Shown: positions 15,557 to 24,305 of the stretch, piece after piece
How positions within the stretch are numbered: position 1 is the stretch's first letter
Layout of the letters: each line of letters begins with the position of its first letter
Assembly: GCF_009846885.1 (NCBI RefSeq)
Contig: NZ_WUWM01000043.1
Location: 1 to 45,211, forward strand
DNA from: Paenibacillus puerhi
Lineage (GTDB): Bacteria > Bacillota > Bacilli > Paenibacillales > NBRC-103111
Direction: 5' to 3'
DNA length: 45,211 bases
The notes under the pieces: generated by a model
Seen by the model: the letters and a program-made list of their open reading frames with translations, nothing else
The model's database searches: none
Told to the model about the DNA's origin: nothing
Program-made: the position numbers and the translations under genes

Positions 15557-16117
15557 TTACGATTGCTTCCACACGTCGGCATATTCGGCATGCCTCTTGA
15601 ATTGAACGGCTGCGTAGGAGCAGGTAGGAACGATTTTCTTTCCTTCGCTCCGGGCCTCCTCCGCGACGCGGCGCAGCAGGCGTTGGGCGATATCGCGGCC
15701 TCGGTACTCGGGCGTAACATACGTATGGTTCAGCACCCAGGTGAACGAATCGATAGGCGCATACGTAATTTCCCCGATCCGTTTGCCTGCTTCGCGGATG
15801 ACAAATCCATTGCCCGCCTTCTCCAGCTCCAGCTCAAGCGTGTTAACCAGTTGATGATCCGGAACGGACGTGGACGCGGCCACCTTGGCCGCAGCCGCAG
15901 CCCCTGTGCTTTTCAACTCTTCCTTGGCCTGGGCGACAGAGGCTTTCATCTCCTGAACGGACTCCTTGACCTTGCCGATCTTTTCCTTCATTTCCGCAGC
16001 CGTGTCTTTGGCAGCCTCCATCGTGACTTGGGCCTGATCCTTGATCTGATCGATGGACTGCTTGATGCGCTCCATATTCTCCTTAATTCCGTTAACGTTT
16101 TCCTTCAGGGTAGCCAT
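15557..16117 (-). CDS. Coiled-coil/GNAT-like acetyltransferase fusion
   Basis: A 186-residue protein. ATG 16117 (MATLKENVNG) is the start: GGAGGAG lies just upstream, and the longer frame adds unrelated sequence. Residues 1-75 form a highly charged amphipathic helix with heptad character (IKENMERIKQSIDQIKDQ). An Ala-rich hinge follows, then a small GNAT domain of the Acetyltransf_CG/YjdJ type (about 95-186): FVIREAGKRIGEITY, the acetyl-CoA loop YRGRDIAQRLLRRV and the ending VQFKRHAEYADVW. The family normally lacks the long N-terminal helix, so this is an unusual fusion. The helix could mediate oligomerisation or membrane-surface binding. Substrate unknown. Confidence 0.8.
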   Translation of the reverse strand: MATLKENVNGIKENMERIKQSIDQIKDQAQVTMEAAKDTAAEMKEKIGKVKESVQEMKASVAQAKEELKSTGAAAAAKVAASTSVPDHQLVNTLELELEKAGNGFVIREAGKRIGEITYAPIDSFTWVLNHTYVTPEYRGRDIAQRLLRRVAEEARSEGKKIVPTCSYAAVQFKRHAEYADVWKQS

Positions 16118-16393
16118 ATGTGTCTCCTCCTCTGGGTATGAAGTTCTGTTAGTTATTACCCCGATCGAGCCGAGTAGATTCACGAACAAGAGGAGGGCAG
16201 GACATAGATGGACCGGCAGGTGTGGAAAATAGGGGCTGGAGCGGCAAAAGACCCGCGCGGGGAGGCGGCTTGCGGGCCGCTTATCCGCGAGTGTCCGGCG
16301 AATGTCCGGCAACAGGCTAGTAGAGCGAACTGAAAGAAAGGTAATCATGGAGCAACATAGGAGCGGCGTCGGGGTTACGGTTAACGGACATTT

Positions 16394-16472
16394 TCTTTAT
16401 ACGATTATTCGTACAAAAATGGCTCATTTTTACCTTAGGCAGGAATGTATGTACGATTTTTCATATAAAACG
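16394..16472 (+). repeat. Intergenic repeat, copy 1 of 2
   Basis: About 79 bases beginning TCTTTATACGAT and ending ATATAAAACG, nearly matching a second copy 104 bases downstream. The shared middle reads ATGGCTCATTTTTACCTTAGG in copy 1 with small changes in copy 2. Both copies carry inverted ends (TTTATACGA and TCGTATAAA-like) and short TACGA-type palindromes, and are AT-rich against GC-rich neighbours. This resembles a small non-coding interspersed element. Confidence 0.75.
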
Positions 16473-16497
16473 CAAGCTTCGAGCAACGATATGCGCC

Positions 16498-16576
16498 TCT
16501 TTATACGATTTTTCGCACAAAAACGGCTCACTTTCACCTTAGGCGGGGATATATGTACGGTTTTTCGTATAAAATC
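16498..16576 (+). repeat. Intergenic repeat, copy 2 of 2
   Basis: The second copy, from TCTTTATACGAT to GTATAAAATCG. Its ends form the clearer inverted pair, TTTATACGA (16500-16508) and TCGTATAAA (16565-16573). Around both copies, the space from 16118 to 16761 holds no supported gene. Confidence 0.75.
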
Positions 16577-16701
16577 GTTAGCGTTGGGATTGACTTGGAT
16601 ATGAGTGCAAGAGACATAATCCGTTAGCCGATCCTGATACCGATGCAGGTATAGGGGACAAGCAACGTTACTTCGGGAACGTTCTACAGGGGCAGCCCAA
16701 C

Positions 16702-16740
16702 AAGTCTGGCCGTACCTCTCTCAGAAGTACGGCCAGACTT
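16702..16740. terminator. Strong hairpin at the 3' end of the FAD oxidoreductase gene
   Basis: A perfect 14-bp stem (AAGTCTGGCCGTAC at 16702-16715, GTACGGCCAGACTT at 16727-16740), about 20 bases beyond the minus-strand stop codon. The T run after it is short, so termination is likely but not certain. Confidence 0.7.
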
Positions 16741-16761
16741 ATGAGTAAAAAGCGTCTTAGG

Positions 16762-19020
16762 CTACGCGTATGCCCGAATCTCCACGACCTCGGCCCGCGG
16801 GGCGCCATGGGTCGATTCGATCACCAGCCGGATTGCCTCGCAGGGTCCTGGATTGCCCAGGAGATGCACCCGTTTGCGTTTACGGTTGCCTTGCTCGTAG
16901 ACAAGGGTTTGCCAGTGTCCGCCGATCAGGGCTTCGATCCGGTAATCCTTGACCAGCTCGGGGATGATTTCGAAGTCGGTACGGTGATGGTGCAGGTTGA
17001 TCAGGTCCTCATTCACATCGTCGTTGAAAATGAGCTCTACGCGGCCAAGCTGCTGCGGATCGTCCCAGCGAAGCTCCAGCCACTCGGGCTTGCCCGGCGC
17101 CAAGGATTCCGAGCTCCACAGATGCGGTCCGCCGTATGGCCGGTTGTACCCGTCGGTGACGCATTCGGGGCGGAATGCTTGCGTTGGCGCTTCGGCCGCC
17201 AGGCGGAAGCAGAACGGCTGCCGGGCCAAGCGGCGCATGCTCCATTTCACAATCGGCTGCTCGGGCGAATGATCCTCAAGCGTCGAAGCCGCGGCATGGG
17301 CTTTCTGCTCGTAGAAGGGCAGCACGCCGGACTGAGGCTCGTCGGACAGGTGGACGGCAGCATGGGCATTGGCCCGGATGATGATAAAGGCATTCTGCGC
17401 CTGCTCCGGAGCCCACGCGAGGTCGAAGCGCACCCATTGCTCCCGTCCGGCGGAGACGCTCGCGGAAGCGGAGGCTTGCAGGGTATGCGGGACATAATTC
17501 TCGCCGCGTCCGGTATCCCAGGCTTCAACGGTCAGCGTGGTATCCTGCTCGGCATCGAGGAGCAGCTCCAGCCCGTTCAGCGCGGGATCGACGGGAAGCA
17601 GCAGAGCCACATCGCCGGAAGCGAGCGGATAAGTCCCGGCAGAGCGAGTGACGGCAAGCCGGGTCAGCGTGCTGGAGGCTGACGCTTGGGCCCGCTTCGC
17701 CAGATCGAGCGGGTCCTGTCCGGCGATACCGATGAGGGAAGCATCCTGACGGAGCAAGGTTTGCAGCAGCTCCTCCAGATGCTCCGCATGCAGCGTGCGC
17801 GGCGAGACTTTCTTTTGTACGCACAGCGCCGCCCCGGTTCCTGCCGCTTCCCCGCCTACTGCGCAGGTAGCCATAACGCGCGTCGTGCCGAAGGCGACAT
17901 GGGTCGCGCTGATGTTGCGCCCGGCGAACAGCAGGTTGCTCACATTGACCGAGTACAGCGAGCGGAACGGGATATGATAGATGCCGTCGGCATGCAGGTG
18001 CTTCGAGCCGCTCTCGGTGGAAAATACCCCTTGCGGCGGATGAAGATCGATCGACCAGCCGCCGAAGCCTATGCGGTCCTCGAACGGACGCTGAGCGAGA
18101 ATATCATGCTGGTTCAGCACATAATCTCCGACGAAGCGGCGGTATTCCCGTTTGCCCGGCAGCGAGCCGACCCATTCCAGAGTCATATTCTCGGAGTCGA
18201 AGTTGCCGGAGTTTTTGATATAATCCCAGATGCCGTAAATCACCGCCCACAGCTCATCGCGGATGCGTTCGTTGTCATGCACCGTGTCGAGCTCGCCGCC
18301 CCACTCGATCCACCAGTAGGCGCAGCCGTTGTCGCCGCTTTTGATGATGCGCTTCAATGGAATATTCGTGCTCGCGATATCGATGGCGAAGGAGGGCTTG
18401 TGGTACTTGACGGGATGCCCGGCATCCTTCGTATAGAACAGCAGCGTGCTGCCAAGCGTAATGTCGTCAGCGACCTCGGGCGCCCAATCCTCGTTATATT
18501 CACTGCGGGCTTCGCGTCCGATCCGGTACTTGGCGCCCGCCAGGAAGCCGACCAGACCGTCGCCCGTGCAGTCGAGGAACACTTCGCTTTCCAGGCGGAT
18601 ACGGCGTTCGGAGCCCATCATCCAGCCCGTTACCGACAGGATACGACGGTCGTCGGCATCGCCCTCCGCTTCCACCTCATGTACATCCGTATTCAGCAGC
18701 AGCCGGATATTCGGCTCGGCCCGGACGGCCTCCAGCAGGACGAGGTCCCAGAAATACGGGTTGCCGTCGATATTGCGGAACTGGTTCTCCACAAACAGCT
18801 CGCCCATGATGCCGGTCTCCCGCGCGTAGCGGTTTGTTCCGTGAGCGGTTGCTCCGCATACCCAGACGCGCACCTCGCTGCTGGAGTTTCCTCCAAGCAC
18901 CGGACGGTTATGAACCAGGACGACCGACTGGCCCAGTCTGGCGGCTGCGATGGCTGCGCTGATCCCGGATAGTCCCCCGCCTACTACGGTAATATCGGCT
19001 TTTATCGTTTCCTGAAGCAT
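16762..19020 (-). CDS. FAD-dependent oxidoreductase with C-terminal beta-sandwich
   Basis: A 752-residue flavoprotein of the FAD_oxidored (PF12831) type. ATG 19020 is preferred to the upstream GTG because AGAGGTG lies about 7 bases before it. Residues 5-45 hold the dinucleotide fold (VVGGGLSGISAAIAAARLG); LGGNSSSEVR and the DCTGDGLVGFLAGA motif support FAD binding. The domain runs to about 430 and ends with LFAGRNISATHVAF and TCAVGGEAAG. Residues about 470-560 are beta-rich, and 600-752 resemble a discoidin-like carbohydrate-binding fold (PYGGPHLWSSES, WLELRWDD). No signal peptide, so it is probably cytoplasmic. A divergent AraC gene suggests carbohydrate-dependent control. The reaction is unknown. 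Confidence 0.8.
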   Translation of the reverse strand: MLQETIKADITVVGGGLSGISAAIAAARLGQSVVLVHNRPVLGGNSSSEVRVWVCGATAHGTNRYARETGIMGELFVENQFRNIDGNPYFWDLVLLEAVRAEPNIRLLLNTDVHEVEAEGDADDRRILSVTGWMMGSERRIRLESEVFLDCTGDGLVGFLAGAKYRIGREARSEYNEDWAPEVADDITLGSTLLFYTKDAGHPVKYHKPSFAIDIASTNIPLKRIIKSGDNGCAYWWIEWGGELDTVHDNERIRDELWAVIYGIWDYIKNSGNFDSENMTLEWVGSLPGKREYRRFVGDYVLNQHDILAQRPFEDRIGFGGWSIDLHPPQGVFSTESGSKHLHADGIYHIPFRSLYSVNVSNLLFAGRNISATHVAFGTTRVMATCAVGGEAAGTGAALCVQKKVSPRTLHAEHLEELLQTLLRQDASLIGIAGQDPLDLAKRAQASASSTLTRLAVTRSAGTYPLASGDVALLLPVDPALNGLELLLDAEQDTTLTVEAWDTGRGENYVPHTLQASASASVSAGREQWVRFDLAWAPEQAQNAFIIIRANAHAAVHLSDEPQSGVLPFYEQKAHAAASTLEDHSPEQPIVKWSMRRLARQPFCFRLAAEAPTQAFRPECVTDGYNRPYGGPHLWSSESLAPGKPEWLELRWDDPQQLGRVELIFNDDVNEDLINLHHHRTDFEIIPELVKDYRIEALIGGHWQTLVYEQGNRKRKRVHLLGNPGPCEAIRLVIESTHGAPRAEVVEIRAYA

Positions 19021-19055
19021 AGTGAACACCTCTTCTGGATTAGTATGATATCTAT

Positions 19056-19128
19056 AATTTCATAATAGAACATTCATAAATCCGATGTAATGCATGGAAT
19101 TTCAAAATGGTTTATACTTAATTTCAAA
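19056..19128. promoter_or_regulatory. Candidate AraC-type operator repeats
   Basis: Three similar direct elements lie in the divergent gap: AATTTCATA (19056-19064), AATTTCAAA (19098-19106) and AATTTCAAA (19120-19128). Their starts are 42 and 22 bp apart, about four and two helical turns, as for AraC-family half-sites. Binding is inferred. Confidence 0.45.
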
Positions 19129-19148
19129 TAAAGAGGGAGGCGCTGCCT

Positions 19149-20015
19149 GTGCGAAATGTCCGGCTGATATCCCATATGTATTGGCATCGCAAGCACCAAT
19201 TCGCCTTAGAGTACGATACGTACCGGTATTGGACGATGTTTGTCCCGGAGGAAGGCCGCTTTGCCTTCCGGATCGGCGGGCATGCGGGCGAGGCGGGCGC
19301 AGGGGATGTGGTCCTCTGCCCGCCGAAGGTTCGTTTCCACCGGCAGGTGGTGGAGCCGGTGTCGTTTCATTTCCTCCATCTGGAGCTGGAGGAGCAGGCA
19401 AGGGAGGACGCGGATGGATCATCCGGAAGTTCCCGGGCTGTCAGCTCGCTCTCCGGCCGAGCCGCCGATGAGGCGGCAGCATCGCTGCCCGATATGGCGG
19501 GCCGGTGGACATTTCGGGACAAGCAGCGGCTGGCCGCCGATTGCATGCTGCTGCACGGCAGAGGAGGGGGGACGCCGGAAGACGTCGAGCTGCTGAAGCG
19601 TCATGCCGTAAACGACATATGGCTGTGGACGCTGCTGGAAAAGGCTCCAGAGTCCCCGGAGCAGCCGTCCGGGGATTCCCTGCCGCCATCCGGCGATCCC
19701 TTGATGGACCGGGCAAGGAGCTATATGGCCCGTCATGCCTGCGAGACGCTGCAGCTTCGCGAGCTCGCCGAGCTGCTGCACATGACGCCGGTCCAGCTCA
19801 CGAGGCGGTTCCGGGCCGCTTTCGCCATGACCCCGATCGAGTATGTGACAGAGCTGCGTCTGGCCCGAACTTGCCGTCTGCTGGAAGAAACATCGCTGAG
19901 CCTGGAGCAGATGGCTCCCCAATGCGGCTATGAGAACGGCTACTACCTCAGCCGCGTCTTCTCCAAGAAGAAGGGCATGTCTCCTTCCGCTTATCGGAAG
20001 CTGCACCGGATATGA
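19149..20015 (+). CDS. AraC family transcriptional regulator
   Basis: A 288-residue protein from GTG 19149, with GGGAGG 8 bases upstream. The N-terminal half is a cupin-like sensor (GRFAFRIGGHAGEAGAGDVVLCPP, then HFLHLELEEQ). Residues about 185-288 hold the two AraC helix-turn-helix motifs (LRELAELLHMTPVQLTRRFR and SLEQMAPQCGYENGYYLSR), ending with the usual FSKKKGMSPSAYRKLH. Divergent from the FAD oxidoreductase gene and upstream of a dehydrogenase gene, it probably activates one or both in response to a sugar-like compound. Confidence 0.9.
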   Translation: MRNVRLISHMYWHRKHQFALEYDTYRYWTMFVPEEGRFAFRIGGHAGEAGAGDVVLCPPKVRFHRQVVEPVSFHFLHLELEEQAREDADGSSGSSRAVSSLSGRAADEAAASLPDMAGRWTFRDKQRLAADCMLLHGRGGGTPEDVELLKRHAVNDIWLWTLLEKAPESPEQPSGDSLPPSGDPLMDRARSYMARHACETLQLRELAELLHMTPVQLTRRFRAAFAMTPIEYVTELRLARTCRLLEETSLSLEQMAPQCGYENGYYLSRVFSKKKGMSPSAYRKLHRI

Positions 20016-20178
20016 GCGGCTGCTAGACTCGCTGGAGGATTTGCACCCGAGTACAAGTCGTCTGTAGTCATGCTTCTGGAGTGGATCCCTTTCAAGAGAA
20101 GGTCGTGTTACAATAGGTAAAGTGTGCAAGGCAAAGGCAAAGCAAGCAGAAAATCAGGCGCAAAAGGACGGGTGAAGG

Positions 20179-21177
20179 ATGGACGGGAACAAGGGGAGTA
20201 AGATCAGATTCGGGATTATCGGCTGCGGCAATGTCACCGAAGTAAAGAGCGGGCCCGGCTTTCAAAAAGCCGAGGGCTCGGAGCTCGTCGCCGTGATGCG
20301 GCGAAGCGGGGAGCTGGCTGAGGATTATGCCCGCAGGCATGGAGTGCCGAGGTGGTATACGGATGCACAGGCGCTGATCGACGACCCGGAGGTGGACGCC
20401 GTCTACATAGCGACGCCGCCCGGCTCGCATCTGGCTTACACGCTGGCGGCGGCCAAGGCCGGCAAGCCGGTCTATGTCGAGAAGCCGATGGCGCTGAACG
20501 AGGCGGAGTGCCAGCAGATGATCGCCGCTTGCCGCGAGGCGCAGGTGCCGCTCTACGTAGCCTATTACCGCCGGGGACTGCCCCGATTTCTCAAGATCAA
20601 GGAGCTGCTGGAAGCCGGGGCCATCGGCGAGGTGCGCTTCGTCTCGACCGTTCAGCTGCAGCCCTCGCCTCAGCTTCAGGACGGCAAGGTTCCGTGGCGT
20701 CTGCAGCCCGAGCAGTCGGGCGGCGGCCTGTTCTTCGACCTGGCCAGCCATACGCTGGATGTGCTGGACTTCCTGCTGGGCCCAATCGTGGAGGCCAAGG
20801 GGCTGGCTGCCAATCAGGAGGGCCGCTTCGCAGGCGTAGAGGACACCGTGACCGGCACGTACCGGTTCGAGAGCGGCGTTCAGGGCAGCGGAAGCTGGTG
20901 CTTTTCCGCCTATGCTTATGAGGACCGCAATGAGATCATAGGGTCCAAGGGCAAGCTCGTATTCTCTACGTTCGGCCATGAGCCGATCCGGCTGGAGACG
21001 GCGGAGGGCGTGCAGTCGCTGGCATTCGACGCTCCCGCTCATATCCAGCAGCCGCTCATCCAGACGATGGTGAACGAACTGCTCGGTACCGGGCGCTGTG
21101 CCAGCACCGGCGAATCGGCCGCCCGGACCAGCCGGGTACTGGATGAGCTGACCCGCGGATTTTATTCGCGTCCATGA
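20179..21177 (+). CDS. Gfo/Idh/MocA family dehydrogenase
   Basis: A 332-residue NAD(P)-dependent oxidoreductase of sugars or cyclitols. The Rossmann start is FGIIGCGNVTEVKSG, and the family EKP motif has its catalytic lysine at K102 (VYVEKPMAL). The C-terminal domain includes SGGGLFFDLASHTLDVLDFLLG, containing the usual active-site His. Cytoplasmic, no signal peptide. The spaced TACAAT about 65 bases upstream could be a -10 box. Substrate unknown. Confidence 0.88.
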   Translation: MDGNKGSKIRFGIIGCGNVTEVKSGPGFQKAEGSELVAVMRRSGELAEDYARRHGVPRWYTDAQALIDDPEVDAVYIATPPGSHLAYTLAAAKAGKPVYVEKPMALNEAECQQMIAACREAQVPLYVAYYRRGLPRFLKIKELLEAGAIGEVRFVSTVQLQPSPQLQDGKVPWRLQPEQSGGGLFFDLASHTLDVLDFLLGPIVEAKGLAANQEGRFAGVEDTVTGTYRFESGVQGSGSWCFSAYAYEDRNEIIGSKGKLVFSTFGHEPIRLETAEGVQSLAFDAPAHIQQPLIQTMVNELLGTGRCASTGESAARTSRVLDELTRGFYSRP

Positions 21178-21326
21178 CGGGAACCCGCAAGAGGACCACG
21201 GCAGCACAGCCTGGCTTGGTAACCACGCAAGCCGGAAAGCTTTTGTAAAACGGTTTTTTCCCGAGCGCTTTTCGGGGCGGCAGGCTATACTGAGTTTACA
21301 TTCTGATGAAAAGGAGGCCGATCGAC

Positions 21327-21568
21327 ATGATTGACGTTTTGCTGAGTACCTTGCATCCTATGGACTTAATCTCATACGCGGGCGCGTCGCATCGGCCTTG
21401 CCGGACCACATAGAACCAGGGCTTATCCCGGGGCAGGGGAAGGCCGTGCATCTGCTGCTGCGCCCGCTCCTTACCCGATTCAGCCGCTTGTTCTTTATAA
21501 CCGTAGGCGATGAGGCTTACGGTTATTTGTGTTATCCGATTACAGAGAGGAATGTATACATTATATGA
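21327..21568 (+). pseudogene. Small gene upstream of rtcB, frame-disrupted
   Basis: AAGGAGG stands 8 bases before ATG 21327, which opens a frame (MIDVLLSTLHPMDLIS) that stops at 21413. In the +2 frame relative to it, the region is open and has coding-like third positions from about 21335 to TGA 21566-21568 (LNLIRGRVASALPDHIEPG, then LLRPLLTRFSRLFFITVGDE, then YGYLCYPITERNVYII). That stop overlaps the rtcB ATG as ATGA. One frame change near 21365-21390 joins them into a protein of about 80 residues. I do not recognise the family. TATACT at 21286 may be its -10. Pseudogene or base error; co-translation with rtcB indicates a real operon member. Confidence 0.6.
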
Positions 21569-23016
21569 TAGTTCGACCTTACACAGAGCAGGCTGAGGAA
21601 GCCTGCTACCGAGAACTGCAGCTGCCTGCGGGCAAGCTGCATGTATATGCGAGCGAGGAAATATTCCGTTCGCTGGATTACCGGGTTTTCGCCATGGCTA
21701 ATAACAATTTGCAAATTCCAGGCTTGACCTATATGAGCTACACCCCGGACGTGCATGTCGGGGAAGGGACCTGCATCGGCACGACGGCGGTCTGGAATAC
21801 CGATGGAGGCTATGTATCCCCATCGATCGTCGGCAGCGATATCGGCTGCGGGATGAGGCTGCATCTGACCAATATGCATCGCGACGAGCTGCGGGACATC
21901 CGACTGCGCCGCAAGCTGGTGCGGGCCATCGATCACTATTTGCCTGCCGAAGAGCATGCGAGGGGGCATTACTCGGACATTCGGCTGGAGCATGTTCTGA
22001 TCAAAGGACTGCGCGGTCTTCCGAACAAATACGTGCCGGACCATTACACGCCCAAGCAATCGACGTCGCTTACCCATGTGGAGTGTGCCCGGTATCGCTT
22101 CGACGAAGGCGTGCTTGACCGGTTCCCCGACCGGGTATGGCATCGTGCGCATCGCCAGTTGGGGACGCTCGGCGGAGGTAATCACTTTGCCGAGCTGCAG
22201 GCAGTAGAGATCGATGAGCGCAGCCGGGAGCTGGCGGAGCGCTGGGGACTTTTTGATGGCCAGGTAGTCGTCATGATCCACTCCGGCTCCCGTGCCTGGG
22301 GCGGCGCGGTGAGCCGGTACGGCACGACCGAGCTGCTGAAGGTGATGCGCAGGCTTGGCCTTGGCACGGCCGACCCTAAGCTGGTCTATGCGCCGCTCTC
22401 CGACCCATCCGCACAGGCTTATGTGCAGCTGCTGTATTCCGCGTTGAACTATGCGGTCGCAAGCCGCCACCTGATCGCCTACGCGATCCGACAAGCTTGC
22501 CGGGAGGTGCTCGGAACGGCGTTCGAGATGCGGACGCTGTACGACCTGATGCACAATTATGCTTGGGAGGAGCAACATGACGGCAGCTCGCGCTTCATCC
22601 ACCGCAAAGGAGCCACCCGAGCGCTGCCGGCTCAGCATCCCGACAATCCTTCGCCCTATCTGGAGACCGGCCATCCGGCCCTGATCCCCGGCTCGATGGG
22701 GACCAGCTCGTATATTATGGTGGGCCAGCCGGGGGGACGCGATAATTATTATTCGATCTGCCATGGCGCCGGCCGTATTCGTTCGCGGAGCGCGACGAAG
22801 AAGCTGGTGTCGGTCCGGGACTTTGCGGCCGCTCTGGGCGTAGGGACCGAAGACGAGGTGGTGGTCAATCACCGTTCGTTGGATGCGCTCGTAGATGAAT
22901 CGCCTCAGGCTTACAAGGATGTGGATCAAATTATCGATAGCGTTGCAGGGGCCGGTCTGGCTGTACCTGTAGCTGCATGCCGCCCGCTGGCGACTATCAA
23001 GGGGGTTTCGTCATGA
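21565..23016 (+). CDS. rtcB: RtcB-family RNA ligase
   Basis: A 483-residue enzyme of the RtcB family, which uses GTP and manganese to join RNA 3'-phosphate or 2',3'-cyclic phosphate ends to 5'-OH ends. Key motifs are intact: GSDIGCG at 90-96 (metal ligands D92 and C95), GTLGGGNHF, HSGSR, HRKGATRALP, PGSMGTSSYIM and CHGAGR, with H400 as the guanylylated histidine, then QAYKDVDQII near the end. ATG 21565 overlaps the stop of the small upstream gene; GAGAGG is rather far (14 bases), so translation may depend on coupling. Its TGA overlaps the ATG of the AAA+ gene. No archease gene is adjacent. Confidence 0.93.
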   Translation: MIVRPYTEQAEEACYRELQLPAGKLHVYASEEIFRSLDYRVFAMANNNLQIPGLTYMSYTPDVHVGEGTCIGTTAVWNTDGGYVSPSIVGSDIGCGMRLHLTNMHRDELRDIRLRRKLVRAIDHYLPAEEHARGHYSDIRLEHVLIKGLRGLPNKYVPDHYTPKQSTSLTHVECARYRFDEGVLDRFPDRVWHRAHRQLGTLGGGNHFAELQAVEIDERSRELAERWGLFDGQVVVMIHSGSRAWGGAVSRYGTTELLKVMRRLGLGTADPKLVYAPLSDPSAQAYVQLLYSALNYAVASRHLIAYAIRQACREVLGTAFEMRTLYDLMHNYAWEEQHDGSSRFIHRKGATRALPAQHPDNPSPYLETGHPALIPGSMGTSSYIMVGQPGGRDNYYSICHGAGRIRSRSATKKLVSVRDFAAALGVGTEDEVVVNHRSLDALVDESPQAYKDVDQIIDSVAGAGLAVPVAACRPLATIKGVSS

Positions 23017-24305
23017 GTCATAAGGAAGTCAATCGCCGTACGGAAGCTTTATTTATAGCAGCTGAGGCGTATGAGGATGTGTTGTACCGGATCCGCTTCG
23101 AATTGTCAGAGCTGTACGGATATGCGTTCGATGCCTATGTATGCGATGACGGAAGCGAGGATTACTGGCAGCTGCTGGAGCAGGATATCCGCACCGGGTA
23201 TGAAGGCGCGGAGCATGTGGCGCGTATCTTCGATTTTGTCGAGTCCCGTGCCTTCGCTGTCGATTCGGATATCGCCGGCGGGGAAGAGGAAGGCGGGCGC
23301 TTCCGCGTCTACAGCTCGCTGCGCAACAATGTGTATGCTTATCCGGCCTGGGGCGTGGCGCTCGCCCGGGTGCCGGTGTTCCGCCAGCATGGCCTTAGCT
23401 GCGAGGATTTTTTATTTGCCCGCAACGATCAGGCTGTACAAGCGTTCCTCGGTTTCACGGCGAAGCGCCGCAGGGAGCAGGACCGCCGTCAGGTGACGGT
23501 GTTCACGGATACGAGGGATGGCATGGAGCGGCAGATCGAGCCGATTACCCGCGCTGTCGAACGGGAAGATGTCATCATGAACGAAGAGCTGAAGACGGAG
23601 ATTTTTCGGGCCATCGATCAGTTTTTTGCCGGGGACCGGACGTTCTATCAGAAGTACGAGGTGCCTTACAAACGGGGGATTCTGCTGTACGGTAAGCCAG
23701 GCAACGGGAAAACGACGCTGGTCAAATCGATTGCGGGCAGCGTGCGCGCGCCTGTCGCCTACTGGCAGCTTACGGAGCATACGAGCAGCGCGTCGATCCA
23801 GGAGGTGTTCCAAGCCGCGGTCGCGATGGCGCCGATGGTATTGGTGGCGGAGGATATCGATTCGATGCCGCAGCATGCGCGGTCTTTTTTCCTGAACACG
23901 CTGGACGGAGCTACCTCCAAGGAAGGCATCTTCCTGATCGGGACGACCAACTTCCCGGAGCAGATCGATCCGGCCCTGATGAATCGTGCCGGGCGATTCG
24001 ACCGGGCCTACGAGATTACGCTTCCGGATGAGGAGCTGCGCCTCGTTTATCTGCAGCGCAAGCGGTTCGGCCGCCTGATCGGGGAAGAAGCGCTGCCGGA
24101 GGCAGCTTTTCTGACCGAGCAGTTTACTTTCGCTCAATTGAACGAGCTGTATGTATCCGCTGCGCTGCAATGGCATACCGAAGGCCGAGCCGACCTGCCC
24201 GCGCTGATCCGCAACATGAGGCAGGAGCTGGATAAGAGCCGGCGGCAAGCCTGGCTGAGGGATAAGCCGGAGGCCGCGGTAGGCTTTCTGGCAAGCGGGC
24301 ATTAG
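23013..24305 (+). CDS. AAA+ ATPase coupled to RtcB
   Basis: A 430-residue protein starting at ATG 23013, overlapping the rtcB stop as ATGA. Residues 1-190 form an N-terminal domain I cannot assign (FELSELYGYAFDAYVCDDG). The AAA+ module has Walker A GKPGNGKTT (227-235), Walker B VLVAEDID (276-283), sensor 1 IGTTN and arginine finger region NRAGRFDRAYEI, most like BCS1/FtsH-type classic AAA enzymes. No membrane helix or protease domain. Strict coupling to rtcB suggests it remodels an RNA-protein complex or recycles the ligase. It is not the sigma54-type RtcR regulator found in Gram-negative rtc operons. Confidence 0.85.
   Translation: MSHKEVNRRTEALFIAAEAYEDVLYRIRFELSELYGYAFDAYVCDDGSEDYWQLLEQDIRTGYEGAEHVARIFDFVESRAFAVDSDIAGGEEEGGRFRVYSSLRNNVYAYPAWGVALARVPVFRQHGLSCEDFLFARNDQAVQAFLGFTAKRRREQDRRQVTVFTDTRDGMERQIEPITRAVEREDVIMNEELKTEIFRAIDQFFAGDRTFYQKYEVPYKRGILLYGKPGNGKTTLVKSIAGSVRAPVAYWQLTEHTSSASIQEVFQAAVAMAPMVLVAEDIDSMPQHARSFFLNTLDGATSKEGIFLIGTTNFPEQIDPALMNRAGRFDRAYEITLPDEELRLVYLQRKRFGRLIGEEALPEAAFLTEQFTFAQLNELYVSAALQWHTEGRADLPALIRNMRQELDKSRRQAWLRDKPEAAVGFLASGH

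Noticed and set aside
16302..16604. A 100-residue plus-strand frame across the intergenic repeats
   Set aside because: Its product is just the translated repeat sequence, with no ribosome binding site.
17686..18972. 428-residue plus-strand frame opposite the FAD oxidoreductase
   Set aside because: Antisense shadow of a gene with clear FAD motifs; no ribosome binding site or family features.
20092..21207. 371-residue minus-strand frame opposite the first Gfo/Idh/MocA gene
   Set aside because: Antisense shadow; the plus-strand gene has the EKP motif and intact domain structure.
21497..21532. Hairpin ATAACCGTAGGC / GCTTACGGTTAT with TTTG as a terminator or attenuator before rtcB
   Set aside because: It lies inside a frame with good coding character (FITVGDEAYGYL) that ends over the rtcB start, has a mismatch and a poor T run; chance pairing in coding DNA is more likely.
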